Shown: positions 42,006-50,615 of the stretch, piece after piece
Layout of the letters: each line of letters begins with the position of its first letter
How positions within the stretch are numbered: the first letter of the stretch is position 1
DNA from: CAYPAV01 sp964408805
GTDB taxonomy: Bacteria > Pseudomonadota > Alphaproteobacteria > UBA8366
Assembly: GCA_964408805.1 (NCBI GenBank)
Contig: CAYPAV010000018.1
Coordinates: 1-64,000, forward strand
Length of the DNA: 64,000 nt
Direction: 5' to 3'
The notes under the pieces: model-generated
The model's input: the letters and a program-made list of their open reading frames with translations, nothing else
Database searches by the model: none
What the model was told of the DNA's origin: nothing
Translations under genes and position numbers: made by a program

Positions 42006-42623
42006 TCACTGCCCGCCCAGCCAATCATATTCGATCTTGTGCGCCTTCTCGAAGGCGTCGAATTCCTTTTCGTATTGCATCGTCACACCATAGTCGTCGA
42101 GGCCGTTCAGCATGCGGTACTTGTCGAACCCGTCGATCTCGAAGGCATGGGATGTGCCGTCGGGTCCGGTCACCGATTGGGCCTCGAGGTCGATCGAGAC
42201 CTCTGCCCCGGGGTCGTCATGCAACTGCTGACGGAGGCGATCGCAAACCTCGCGCGGAAGTCGGACCGGCAATACACCGAACTTCATGCAGTTATTGTAG
42301 TGAATATCGCCGAAACTGGGCGCGATCACCGCCCGAAAATCGTTGGCGACCAGAGCGTACACCGCGCCCTCTCGTGACGAACCGCAGCCCCAGTTCAGAT
42401 CGGCGATGACAATCCTCGCCGCCCGATAGGGTTCCTGGTTATAGATGAATTCCGATTTCTCCGACCCATCCGTATTGAACCGGCGATCATGGAAGAAGAC
42501 CTTGTCGTAATCCGGTTCGGTCCGCGGCAGGCGCAGGAACCGGACTGGAATGAGCTGGTCGGTATCGCAGTTCACGATGTCGACCGGCATGGCCATTGCT
42601 TTGAAGGTGGTGAAAGCTTCCAT
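42006..42623 (-). CDS. leuD: 3-isopropylmalate dehydratase small subunit, copy 2
   Basis: 205 aa. MEAFTTFKAMAMPVDIVNCDTDQLIPVRFL, IADLNWGCGSSREGAV and FGDIHYNNCMKFGVLPVRL are LeuD signatures. It starts 3 bp after leuC copy 2 and ends 2 bp before leuC copy 1. Compared with copy 1, the substrate-loop region between RFLR and WGCGSSRE differs (LPRTEPDYDKVFFHDRRF versus RGKNDPDYPKFLFHDLRF), which is where specificity of this family is set. Confidence 0.92.
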   Translation of the reverse strand: MEAFTTFKAMAMPVDIVNCDTDQLIPVRFLRLPRTEPDYDKVFFHDRRFNTDGSEKSEFIYNQEPYRAARIVIADLNWGCGSSREGAVYALVANDFRAVIAPSFGDIHYNNCMKFGVLPVRLPREVCDRLRQQLHDDPGAEVSIDLEAQSVTGPDGTSHAFEIDGFDKYRMLNGLDDYGVTMQYEKEFDAFEKAHKIEYDWLGGQ

Positions 42624-42626
42624 GGC

Positions 42627-44030
42627 TTAATTCCCCGTCAGCTTGCGTACGTCGGCGAAGGTACCGGTCACCGCGGCCGCGGCCGCCATCGCCGGTCCGA
42701 CCAGATGAGTTCGCGAGTTGGGACCCTGGCGACCCCGGAAATTCCGATTGCTGGTCGATGCCGAGCGCTCTCCGGGCGCCAGAAGATCGCCGTTCATACC
42801 GGCACACATCGAGCACCCCGGCAGGCGCCAATCCATGCCGGCTTCGGTGAAGATTCGGTCCAGCCCTTCCGCCTCGGCCTGTTGCTTGACCAGCCCCGAG
42901 CCCGGCGAGACCAGGGTCGAGACCACCGCCTTTCGGCCCTTGGCGACTTCGGCCGCCGCGCGCAAATCCTCGATCCGTCCGTTGGTACAGGAACCGATGA
43001 AGACCTTGTCGAGCTTGACGTCGGTTATCGGTGTTCCGGGTTTGAGGTCCATATAGTCGAGCGCGTTGATCATCTCGGCCCGTTTCTCCGCATCGCTTTC
43101 GCTCGACGGGTCGGGGACCGCGTCGGTCACCGGCACCGTCCATTGCGGGGAATTGCCCCAGGTCACCATCGGCGAAATGTCGGCGCCATCCAGTTTCACT
43201 TCCGTGTCGAATTCGGCGTCGTCATCCGACGGCAACGCCTCCCAAAACGCCATGGCCTTGTCCCAAGCCGCACCCTCGGGCGCGAAGGGCCGGCCCTTGA
43301 TGTATTCGTATGTGGTTTCATCGGCTGCCACCATGCCGCAGCGAGAACCCGCCTCGATCGTCATGTTGCAGACCGTAAGGCGCCCCTCCATCGACAACCC
43401 GCGGATGGCCGAGCCCGCGTATTCGATGGCATGTCCGTTGCCGCCGGCCGCGCTGATCTGGCGAATGATGGCGAGGATGACGTCCTTGCCACCGATGCCG
43501 AAGCCCAGCTTGCCGTCGACCGTGATCCGCATGGTCTTCGGTTTCCGCTGCCAGATCGCCTGGGTCGCCATCACGTGCGCCACCTCGGAAGCGCCGATCC
43601 CGAACGAGATGCAACCGAGCGCCCCATGAGTGGAGGTGTGGGAATCGCCGCAAACCAGGGTGATGCCTGGCAACGTTATGCCCTGCTCGGGCCCCACCAC
43701 ATGAGCGATCCCCTGACGCGGATCGCCCCAGGGGAAAAGATGGACCCCGAATTCCGCGCAATTCTCGTCGATTGCATGCGCGATCGCCTTCGCGCGCGGC
43801 TCCTCTATCGCGTTGAGGTCCGCAGTATGCGTCGGCGTGTAATGATCGGGTGTCGCATAGGTTTGTTTCGGCCGCCGCACCTTGCGCGAGGCCTCGCGCA
43901 GTTGATTGAAGGCATTGAACGAGCCGTCATGGCAGAGATGCCGATCGATATAGAGCAAAGTTTGCCCATCGTCGCGCGCCTCGATCACATGTTTTCCCCA
44001 AATCTTCTCGAAAAGCGTCTTGCCGGCCAT
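42627..44030 (-). CDS. leuC: 3-isopropylmalate dehydratase large subunit, copy 2
   Basis: 467 aa from ATG 44030 (MAGKTLFEKIWGK). Cluster cysteines in FIGSCTNGRIEDL and GCSMCAGMN; PEQGITLPGITLVCGDSHTSTHGALG and SNRNFRGRQGPNSRTHLVGPAM present. The first gene of the run leuC2-leuD2-leuC1-leuD1. It catalyses hydration/dehydration of a C4-C7 dicarboxylic hydroxy acid: 3-isopropylmalate by default, but citramalate, dimethylmalate or maleate are known for paralogues. Divergent from the VOC gene at 44167, with 136 bp between. Confidence 0.93.
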   Translation of the reverse strand: MAGKTLFEKIWGKHVIEARDDGQTLLYIDRHLCHDGSFNAFNQLREASRKVRRPKQTYATPDHYTPTHTADLNAIEEPRAKAIAHAIDENCAEFGVHLFPWGDPRQGIAHVVGPEQGITLPGITLVCGDSHTSTHGALGCISFGIGASEVAHVMATQAIWQRKPKTMRITVDGKLGFGIGGKDVILAIIRQISAAGGNGHAIEYAGSAIRGLSMEGRLTVCNMTIEAGSRCGMVAADETTYEYIKGRPFAPEGAAWDKAMAFWEALPSDDDAEFDTEVKLDGADISPMVTWGNSPQWTVPVTDAVPDPSSESDAEKRAEMINALDYMDLKPGTPITDVKLDKVFIGSCTNGRIEDLRAAAEVAKGRKAVVSTLVSPGSGLVKQQAEAEGLDRIFTEAGMDWRLPGCSMCAGMNGDLLAPGERSASTSNRNFRGRQGPNSRTHLVGPAMAAAAAVTGTFADVRKLTGN

Positions 44031-44166
44031 TGCAGCACCCCGGTTGTCGGTTCGTCCTCGCACCTAGAGTTAGATTTAGCACCTTTTGATCGACAACCCA
44101 GACCGAAACGCCCCCTTGCACACCGCTCCCTTTCGCGCCAGATTTCTGATACAGGAGGATCACATC

Positions 44167-44568
44167 ATGCCGATTAGTTTTCTCGACCACGTCAACATCC
44201 GCACCGCGAATCTCGACCGCATGAAAGATTTCTACTGCGGGGTATTGGGAATGGAGAACGGCGACCGCCCGGCCTTCAAGTTCGGCGGGGCGTGGCTCTA
44301 TTGCGGCGACCGGGCTGCGGTCCATCTCATCGAACTCGACAAGGGATTGGACACCGGCGAACCGCAGATCGAACATTTCGCCTTCCGAGCCGAAGATATC
44401 AATGACACGCTGCGGAGCCTTAAGGGATTCGGATCGAAATACTACACGCGAATCATTCCGGGCGGCGAAATCCGCCAAGTGCATGCCTACGATCCCGACG
44501 GAAACCATGTCGAGATCGCCTTCTCGACCGCCGACGAGCCGGAAGCCGACCTCCTCAACGATCAATAA
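44167..44568 (+). CDS. VOC family (glyoxalase/dioxygenase-like) protein
   Basis: 133 aa from ATG 44167, set by AGGAGG 8 bases upstream; the open frame reaches 44086 without homology. VOC fold: FLDHVNIRTANLDRMKDFYCGVLGM at the N terminus, HLIEL, IEHFAFRAEDI with metal-ligand His, and AYDPDGNHVEIAF with the Glu ligand. Members include glyoxalases, epimerases and ring-cleaving dioxygenases. Divergent from the leuCD run. Reaction unknown. Confidence 0.88.
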   Translation: MPISFLDHVNIRTANLDRMKDFYCGVLGMENGDRPAFKFGGAWLYCGDRAAVHLIELDKGLDTGEPQIEHFAFRAEDINDTLRSLKGFGSKYYTRIIPGGEIRQVHAYDPDGNHVEIAFSTADEPEADLLNDQ

Positions 44569-44590
44569 TCGGTATTGGTTTCCCGGCGGC

Positions 44591-44917
44591 CTATTCTTCG
44601 GTCAGATCGACATAGCCGCGTTCGATCGCGTGGATCAGCGCATCGAAAGCGGCCCGCGTTTCCTCATAGGATTCGCGATAGCGTCGCAAGGTCTTGATCT
44701 CGTTCAGGTCGGGGCCCTGACCTTCGTCCTTTTGAGCCACGTCGAAGGCGGCCTGCAGATAGCGAGCCCGTAGGCGCGCAACCGATTCCGCGAGCGGCAT
44801 GACGGCCGACTTGGTCAATCCCGGAATATTGTCGTGGATAATCTGTCGGTTCGCCTCGGCGATCGATTGCTCGACATCTCGCAGGAACCGCTGAAGATCG
44901 TGATCGGGAACCGTCAT
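44591..44917 (-). CDS. Conserved-looking small helical protein, function unknown
   Basis: 108 aa with GAGGAATAG before the ATG. Almost entirely charged helices (DLQRFLRDVEQSIAEANRQI; AESVARLRARYLQAAFDVAQ; IKTLRRYRESYEETRAAFDALI). No membrane span, signal or Cys. Codon use matches its neighbours and the start is well placed, so it looks real. I do not recognise the family. It lies between a VOC gene and a PilZ gene. Confidence 0.6.
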   Translation of the reverse strand: MTVPDHDLQRFLRDVEQSIAEANRQIIHDNIPGLTKSAVMPLAESVARLRARYLQAAFDVAQKDEGQGPDLNEIKTLRRYRESYEETRAAFDALIHAIERGYVDLTEE

Positions 44918-44970
44918 GTTCTATTCCTCGATTCGGTAATTCTTACTAGCCGCCGCTCGTCCCACCACCG

Positions 44971-45348
44971 CTAGGGCGCGAAGGGGGTGCGTTTATCCTC
45001 GGGTTTCTCCTCGGACTCGGCTTCCGCGACCCCGTGATAGACGATCACGAGCTTCGCCGCGAGGCTAACGGCCTGGGCCGCGCTTATCGAAAACATGACG
45101 CCAAATACCTCTTTCTCGATTTGCCGAACAACCTGGCCGGAAAAGGTCCCGAGCTCGCCGATATCCACCTTCACTTTGGTGTCGAGATCAATCGGCGTGT
45201 GAATCCTGATCGCCGCGCCGCCGACGGAGATATCCCGAAGCGTCCCGGCAACGCTCTTGTCCGCAAAATACAAACGAACCGGTTTCGAGATGATAAACCG
45301 TTCGTGTTTCCGGCGCTCCTGACCGCTTTGTGGTGTGTTTTCAATCAT
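44971..45348 (-). CDS. PilZ domain protein (c-di-GMP receptor)
   Basis: 125 aa from the ATG at 45348; alternatives at 45363 and 45375 add few residues. The PilZ signature is present: RRKHERF (RxxxR) about residues 12-18, and DISVGGAAI (D/NxSxxG) about 40-48. VFGVMFSI follows in the barrel. So it should bind c-di-GMP, linking it with the EAL protein at 33-34 kb. No output domain is fused. The C-terminal tail is acidic and basic mixed (SEEKPEDKRTPF). Confidence 0.88.
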   Translation of the reverse strand: MIENTPQSGQERRKHERFIISKPVRLYFADKSVAGTLRDISVGGAAIRIHTPIDLDTKVKVDIGELGTFSGQVVRQIEKEVFGVMFSISAAQAVSLAAKLVIVYHGVAEAESEEKPEDKRTPFAP

Positions 45349-45455
45349 CCGTCGGTATTCCATCCCCCGTCGCAACGCAAAACTGCGCCCGCATCTCGCG
45401 CGCTGAGCGACAGACTACATTATATTACGGCCACGACGCCATGCATGTGGGAAGG

Positions 45456-47057
45456 TTAAATCGACGCGCGCTCGAACGTCATTGTCACACTCGTACCTTT
45501 ACCGAGTTCGCTTTCGATGTCCAATCGGCCGTTATGAAGTTCGACCAGCGATTTCACGATCGCCAGGCCAAGGCCAGTCCCTTCCTGCGTCTTGTAGGGA
45601 TTGGATTCGGCTCTGACGAAGGCGTCGGTGAGGCCGACCAACTTATCTTGCGGAATCCCAGGACCGTTGTCGCTCACTTGGATCACATGATTTTCCTCGC
45701 ACGCCGATGCTTTGAGAACAACTTCGCCGGAATTGGGTGTGAACTTGATGGCATTGGATAGAACATTGAGCATAATCTGTTTAAGCGCCCGCCGGTCCGC
45801 CGACATCAATGGCAGGTCATCGGGGGCGTCGATCGAAAGCGGGATGTCCTTACGGCCGGCGCTTTCAGCGACGATAGGTGAGAATTTGGCGACTACATCG
45901 GTGAAAACCAGCTTCTCCAAGAAGAGCTGATGTTCGCCGGCCTCGATCGCGGAAAGATCGAGTATATCATTCACAAGATGCAGGAGGTGCTCGCTGCTGG
46001 TGTGAATGTCCTCAGCGTATTCGACGTATTTCCGTGAGCCGAGTTCGCCGAAGAATTGGTGGGCAAGCAAGTCCGAGAACCCCACGATGGCGTTCAGGGG
46101 CGTGCGCAGTTCGTGGCTCATGGTGGCGAGAAACTCCGATTTCGCCTGATTGGCCCGCTCGGCCTCGATCAAAGCGAGTCGGCGGTCCTCCTCCGCCGCC
46201 CTCCGTTCGGATACATCGTGCAGCATGACGGTGAACAACGTCTCCCCGCCAACCACGAGCTTCGAGACCGATGCCGCGGCCGGAAATTCTACGCCATCCT
46301 TTCTGAGACCACAGATTTCCCGACGCCCGTCCATCAGTTGGTAACCATCGCCAGATGCCTGGAACCGCTCGATATGTCCGAGATGCCCGGCCCGCAGATG
46401 CTTCGGAAGCAATATTTCCATATCGCGGCCGAACATTTCGGCGGCCTCGTAACCGAAAATACGTTCGGCACCCTGATTGAAGAGCTGAACTTTCATATCC
46501 TCGCCGATGGTAATCACCGCCTCCGGCGCGATATCGAGAATGCCCGCCAACCGCGCCTTGGAAGCCACGGTCGTCGCCTCCGCGCGTTTTTGCTCCGTGA
46601 TATCGCGAACCACGCTCACGAGCTGTGTTCGCTCGCCCCTCTCGTCACGAATTTCCGTCACCGTGTGATCGGTGGGAAACACGGTTCCGTCGCGATGCCG
46701 CATCTCGAATTCCATGGTGAAAACACCGCCTGCGTCGATCACGGGCAGGAATTTCTCGCCGAATTCGTCGTAATGCGCCTGATCCACATGCAGTAACGAG
46801 ATATTTCTTCCGACGATCTCGTCTTCTCGGTAACCGAACATTTTCTCCGTCGCCGGATTGAGTGCCGCCACTCTTCGCGCCGGCATATCGAGAATGAATA
46901 TTGCGGCCGTCTGGCTGGTGAAGATTTTTTCCAGCAAGATCTTCGACGTCAACAAGGCCTCCTCGACCTGTTCCCGGTCGGTGATCGTGCGCGCCAAATT
47001 CCGGTTAAGCCTGACGACGGCAAAATAGTGGAACGACGCCATGGCCAGAAGTACCAT
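45456..47057 (-). CDS. PAS sensor histidine kinase, 5'-truncated
   Basis: Up to 533 aa from ATG 47057. It starts in the middle of a membrane span: upstream codons in the same frame read AAIAVGIVLG and complete the helix (AAIAVGIVLGMVLLAMASFHYF), but no start codon exists there before a TAA. Then a coiled linker, PAS (about 45-165), PAS (about 180-290), HisKA with His315 (TMSHELRTPLNA) and HATPase with SNAIKF, DNGPGIP and EGTGLGLAIV. So a sensor domain and first membrane span are missing. The 5' end abuts the kinase on the other strand. Confidence 0.82.
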   Translation of the reverse strand: MVLLAMASFHYFAVVRLNRNLARTITDREQVEEALLTSKILLEKIFTSQTAAIFILDMPARRVAALNPATEKMFGYREDEIVGRNISLLHVDQAHYDEFGEKFLPVIDAGGVFTMEFEMRHRDGTVFPTDHTVTEIRDERGERTQLVSVVRDITEQKRAEATTVASKARLAGILDIAPEAVITIGEDMKVQLFNQGAERIFGYEAAEMFGRDMEILLPKHLRAGHLGHIERFQASGDGYQLMDGRREICGLRKDGVEFPAAASVSKLVVGGETLFTVMLHDVSERRAAEEDRRLALIEAERANQAKSEFLATMSHELRTPLNAIVGFSDLLAHQFFGELGSRKYVEYAEDIHTSSEHLLHLVNDILDLSAIEAGEHQLFLEKLVFTDVVAKFSPIVAESAGRKDIPLSIDAPDDLPLMSADRRALKQIMLNVLSNAIKFTPNSGEVVLKASACEENHVIQVSDNGPGIPQDKLVGLTDAFVRAESNPYKTQEGTGLGLAIVKSLVELHNGRLDIESELGKGTSVTMTFERASI

Positions 47058-47115
47058 GCCTAGAACGATGCCGACCGCGATTGCCGCCCGCTCGGGTGCC
47101 CAACTCGCCCTCGGC
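47041..47115. other. Second head-to-head breakpoint between truncated kinases
   Basis: The minus-strand membrane helix is readable to about 47095 and the plus-strand pre-PAS helix (LGRREAELREKDVLYTTMLD) from about 47110. The start codons of both annotated frames overlap (47041-47057), and neither gene has a promoter region or an N-terminal sensor. Same geometry as the join near 26080. Confidence 0.6.
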
Positions 47116-49023
47116 CGACGCGAAGCCGAGCTGCGCGAGAAAGACGTGCTTTACACCACAATGCTAGACCAAATTCCGGACGCAACGTTGTTGAAGGGAT
47201 TGGACGGGCGGTACCTTCTCGTCAACCGAGCCTTCGAGGAATGGATCGGCAAATCCAGGGAAGAACTGATCGGTCGGGACATACGGGAGCTGTGGCCGAA
47301 AGAAACCGCCGAACTCTTCGCCGAGCGAGACGCGGAGGTTTTGGAATCCGGTGAACCGGTTTACCGGGACGGTGAAATCACCTACCTGAACGGCAAGACT
47401 CGCATGGTCCGTTCCGCTCGCTTCCTCGTCCATACCGACGACGGAAGCTTGCTCGGCATCGGTATCATCAATACGGACATCTCGGAGCAAATGCGGGCCG
47501 AGGAGGCGATCCGGACCAGCGAAGCCCGATTGCGCTCGATCATCGAAAGTTCCCCGTCGACATATAGCCTGACCGATCTGGATGGCCGATGCCAGTTGGC
47601 CAACAAGGCCTATTGCGAAGTTTACGGGATCGATATGGACAAGGTGGTTGGTAGCCGCCTGACCGATCTACTTTCACCCTCCCATCGCGCCGCCCTCGTC
47701 AAACAAAAAGAAGAAGTCATCGAAACCGGTCAAGCGGTCTCCCGGGAAAGAATGGAGGTTCTGCCCGCCGGTGGACGATTCCATCGGCTGATCACGAAAT
47801 TTCCGGTCCGCGACGCCAATGGTGAAATCGTGGCGATTGGCACGACAGCGACCGATTTGAACGAGCTCAAGGAAGCGGAGGAGAAACTGCGCTCCTTGGA
47901 AGCGCGATTTAGCGAAATTCTCACGCTGGCCCCCGAGGCCATCATCTCGACGGATGCAAACGGAACAATCTTGGTCTTCAACGAGACGGCGGAAACGATC
48001 TTCGGCTACGACGCCGACGAAGTCGCCGGCCAGCCACTTGACATTCTTCTTCCCGAGTCTGCTCGCACAAGACATCGAGGGCATCTGAAAGAGTTCATCG
48101 GGTCATCCGAAACCAGCCGTTTGATGAATAAACGCAGTGAAATCTCGGGTCGGCGAAAGGACGGATCGATCTTCCCCGCCGAGGCGTCGATCTCGAAGCT
48201 TCAATCCGGCGGAAACTTGGTTCTCACCGTCACCATGCACGACATAACGGAGCGCAAGCAGGTCGAGGCGGCCCTCCGCACGGCATTGCGCGAAGCGCAA
48301 CAGGCGGACAGGGCGAAACAGGATTTTCTTGCCAATATGAGTCATGAACTCAGGACACCGCTGAACGCGATCATGGGATTTTCCGACATGATGGTGCAAC
48401 AGATGTTCGGCGCGCTCGGCAACGACCGCTATCTTGGCTACTCCCGAGACATTTCAGCGAGCGCCCGCCACTTGCTCGATCTCGTAAACGACGTGCTCGA
48501 TATCGCCAAAATCGAAGCCGGCAAACAAGACCTGAACGTCGTCGAAATCGATGTCGACGCGGTGGCCGGTGAGGCAATCCGCGAGATCAAGGGTCGGATG
48601 GATGAAAAGAACCAAGACTTCTCGATGGTGATAGACGAGAATCTCGCCACCATTCAGGCGGATGCCATGGCGCTTCGTCAAATTCTCGCGAATCTGCTAT
48701 CGAACGCGATGAAGTTCACGCCGGAAAACGGCCGTATCGACCTGGCTTTCTCGCTGAACGAATATGGTTATTCGCGCATCACCGTCTCGGATACAGGGGT
48801 CGGGATTCCCGAGGCGGACATCGAAAATATTCTTGTCCCCTTCGTCCAGGTCGGAAACGTTCGACACTCGGGTGCCGGCGGGACGGGGCTCGGGCTTTCG
48901 ATCGTCAATGCACTTGTCGATCTTCACGGCGGCTCGATGCGAATTTCGAGCACGCTCGGAACCGGCACCGAGGTCGAGATATTGCTACCCCGCGATCCAA
49001 ATGACGTGATGACCGCGAACTAG
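47041..49023 (+). CDS. Multi-PAS sensor histidine kinase, 5'-truncated
   Basis: Up to 660 aa. The first about 25 codons from ATG 47041 are antisense to the other kinase; family sequence begins about residue 25. Three PAS domains: about 37-155 (LDQIPDATLLKGLDGRYLLVNRAF), 160-280 (IIESSPSTYSLTDLDGRCQLAN) and 288-405 (LTLAPEAIISTDANGTILVFNE), then HisKA with His435 (NMSHELRTPLNA) and HATPase (SNAMKF, DTGVGIP, GGTGLGLSIV). No membrane span. Its stop overlaps that of rpsD by 4 bp. It is a paralogue of the opposite kinase, with the same C-terminal layout. Confidence 0.82.
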   Translation: MARSTMPRTMPTAIAARSGAQLALGRREAELREKDVLYTTMLDQIPDATLLKGLDGRYLLVNRAFEEWIGKSREELIGRDIRELWPKETAELFAERDAEVLESGEPVYRDGEITYLNGKTRMVRSARFLVHTDDGSLLGIGIINTDISEQMRAEEAIRTSEARLRSIIESSPSTYSLTDLDGRCQLANKAYCEVYGIDMDKVVGSRLTDLLSPSHRAALVKQKEEVIETGQAVSRERMEVLPAGGRFHRLITKFPVRDANGEIVAIGTTATDLNELKEAEEKLRSLEARFSEILTLAPEAIISTDANGTILVFNETAETIFGYDADEVAGQPLDILLPESARTRHRGHLKEFIGSSETSRLMNKRSEISGRRKDGSIFPAEASISKLQSGGNLVLTVTMHDITERKQVEAALRTALREAQQADRAKQDFLANMSHELRTPLNAIMGFSDMMVQQMFGALGNDRYLGYSRDISASARHLLDLVNDVLDIAKIEAGKQDLNVVEIDVDAVAGEAIREIKGRMDEKNQDFSMVIDENLATIQADAMALRQILANLLSNAMKFTPENGRIDLAFSLNEYGYSRITVSDTGVGIPEADIENILVPFVQVGNVRHSGAGGTGLGLSIVNALVDLHGGSMRISSTLGTGTEVEILLPRDPNDVMTAN

Positions 49024-49634
49024 CGGGAATAGAACTCGATCACGAGGTTGGGTTCCATCTGCACCGGATAGGGTACGTCTTCCAGCTTCGGGCCCCGAAT
49101 ATAAGTCGCCGTCATCTTGCGCTCGTCGACCTGGATATATTCCGGCAGGTCGCGTTCCGGGGACCCCATGGCCTCCAGCACCAAACCCATGTTCCGACTC
49201 TTCTCCTTCACCTCGATGACATCGCCGTCCTTGAGTTGGAAGGAGGGGATGTTGACCCGGCGGCCGTTGACCTTGACGTGGCCGTGATTGACGAATTGCC
49301 GGGCGGCGAACACGGTCGGCACGAATTTCGCGCGATAGACGGCGGCGTCGAGGCGGCGCTCGAGCAGTTCGATAAGATTTTCACTGGTATCGCCGCGCAA
49401 ACTCTCGGCTGTCTCGTAATAGCGATGGAACCGCTTCTCGCCGATATTGCCGTAATAGCCCTTCAACTTCTGCTTGGCTTGAAGCTGGACGCTGAAATCC
49501 GATGGCTTGCGGCGGCGCTGGCCGTGCTCCCCCGGACCGTATTCACGACGGTTGAAAGGACTCTTCGGCCGGCCCCACAAATTGCAGCGGAGGCGGCGAT
49601 TAATTTTGTACTTCGACTTCAGTCGCTTCGACAT
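49020..49634 (-). CDS. rpsD: 30S ribosomal protein S4
   Basis: 204 aa, full length. Begins MSKRLKSKYKINRRL, has PYGPGEHGQ-like YGPGEHGQRRRKPSDFSVQL, then the S4 RNA-binding domain RRLDAAVYRAKFVPTVFAARQFVNHGHVKVNGRRVN, and ends MEPNLVIEFYSR. It binds 16S rRNA early in 30S assembly. Next to trmJ-like gene, as in many alphaproteobacteria. AGGG lies upstream of the ATG. The zinc-binding Cys cluster is absent, as in C-minus S4 forms. Confidence 0.98.
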   Translation of the reverse strand: MSKRLKSKYKINRRLRCNLWGRPKSPFNRREYGPGEHGQRRRKPSDFSVQLQAKQKLKGYYGNIGEKRFHRYYETAESLRGDTSENLIELLERRLDAAVYRAKFVPTVFAARQFVNHGHVKVNGRRVNIPSFQLKDGDVIEVKEKSRNMGLVLEAMGSPERDLPEYIQVDERKMTATYIRGPKLEDVPYPVQMEPNLVIEFYSR

Positions 49635-49789
49635 GGTTCAAATACCCTGGTTGACCCGGTGTTTTTGATTGCCCGGTAGTCCGAAGTGTCGTTCGTTCGA
49701 CGCATCGGCGTGGTGTCTTCGCACCCTCATTCCCGGAATCGCGCGGGAGTATAGGGATCGCACCCTGCTTGTCAAACTGCGAAATAGGA

Positions 49790-50560
49790 TCAGTCCTTCC
49801 CGCCCTTAGGTCCCTTGCTCAGACCGCTGACGATGCCATGGAGCGTTTTCACTTCCTGTTCTGTCAGGTCTGCGCGCTGGAAGATATTTCGGATATTACG
49901 CACCATGATCGGCCGCTTCTCGCTGACATGCAGGAAGCCACAATCGTCGAGCGCGGCTTCCAACCGTTCGAAGAAATTGACCAGTTCGGCCTTCGTCGCC
50001 GGGTGGGTCCGCCCGGGATCGAGTTCGAGCGCCGGCGTCTCGTCGCCCGACTGAAACCATTCATAGGCCATCACCATCGCGGCATGCCCGAGATTCATCG
50101 AACTATGGGCCGGGTTGAGCGGCACCTGCACGATCGTATCGGCGAGCGCCACGTCGTCGTTGTGGAGGCCCTTCCGTTCCGGTCCGAAGAGGATTCCGAT
50201 GGCGGAACCTGCCGCCATCACTCGGCGCATTTCCACCGCGGCCCCGCGCGGCGTCGCCACCGGCTTAATCATCTCGCGCGAGCGCGCGGTCATCGCGAAG
50301 ACCCGATGCAAATCGGCGAGGGCATCCTCGGTGGTCTCGAAGACGCGGGCTCCCTCGATCACGCGATCCGCCCCGGACGCCGCCGCCCCGGCCTGTTCGT
50401 TCGGCCAGCCGTCGCGCGGCCGGACGAGACGTAGATCCTCCAGCCCACCATTCATCATGGCGCGCGCCACGAACCCGATATTCTCGCCGAGCTGGGGCGC
50501 AACCAAAATGACCGCGGGCCCACCCGCGATGCCTTGTCTAGAACTGTCCGTACCGGCCAT
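49790..50560 (-). CDS. trmJ: tRNA/rRNA 2'-O-methyltransferase, TrmJ/SpoU family
   Basis: 256 aa. SPOUT knot features: VILVAPQLGENIGFVARAMMNGGL (motif 1), AIGILFGPERKGLHNDDVALAD (motif 2) and VQVPLNPAHSSMNLGHAAMVMAYEWF (motif 3). The C-terminal region (ELVNFFERLEAALDDCGFL, MVRNIRNIFQRADLTEQEVKTLHGIV) is the TrmJ extension. It uses S-adenosylmethionine to methylate position 32 of tRNAs by family knowledge. 155 bp separate it from rpsD, in the same direction. Confidence 0.9.
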   Translation of the reverse strand: MAGTDSSRQGIAGGPAVILVAPQLGENIGFVARAMMNGGLEDLRLVRPRDGWPNEQAGAAASGADRVIEGARVFETTEDALADLHRVFAMTARSREMIKPVATPRGAAVEMRRVMAAGSAIGILFGPERKGLHNDDVALADTIVQVPLNPAHSSMNLGHAAMVMAYEWFQSGDETPALELDPGRTHPATKAELVNFFERLEAALDDCGFLHVSEKRPIMVRNIRNIFQRADLTEQEVKTLHGIVSGLSKGPKGGKD

Positions 50561-50615
50561 GGGCGCGTCTTAACGCGCGCCGCACCCGTCGTCACGTCGA
50601 AATTGATCGTGGCGG

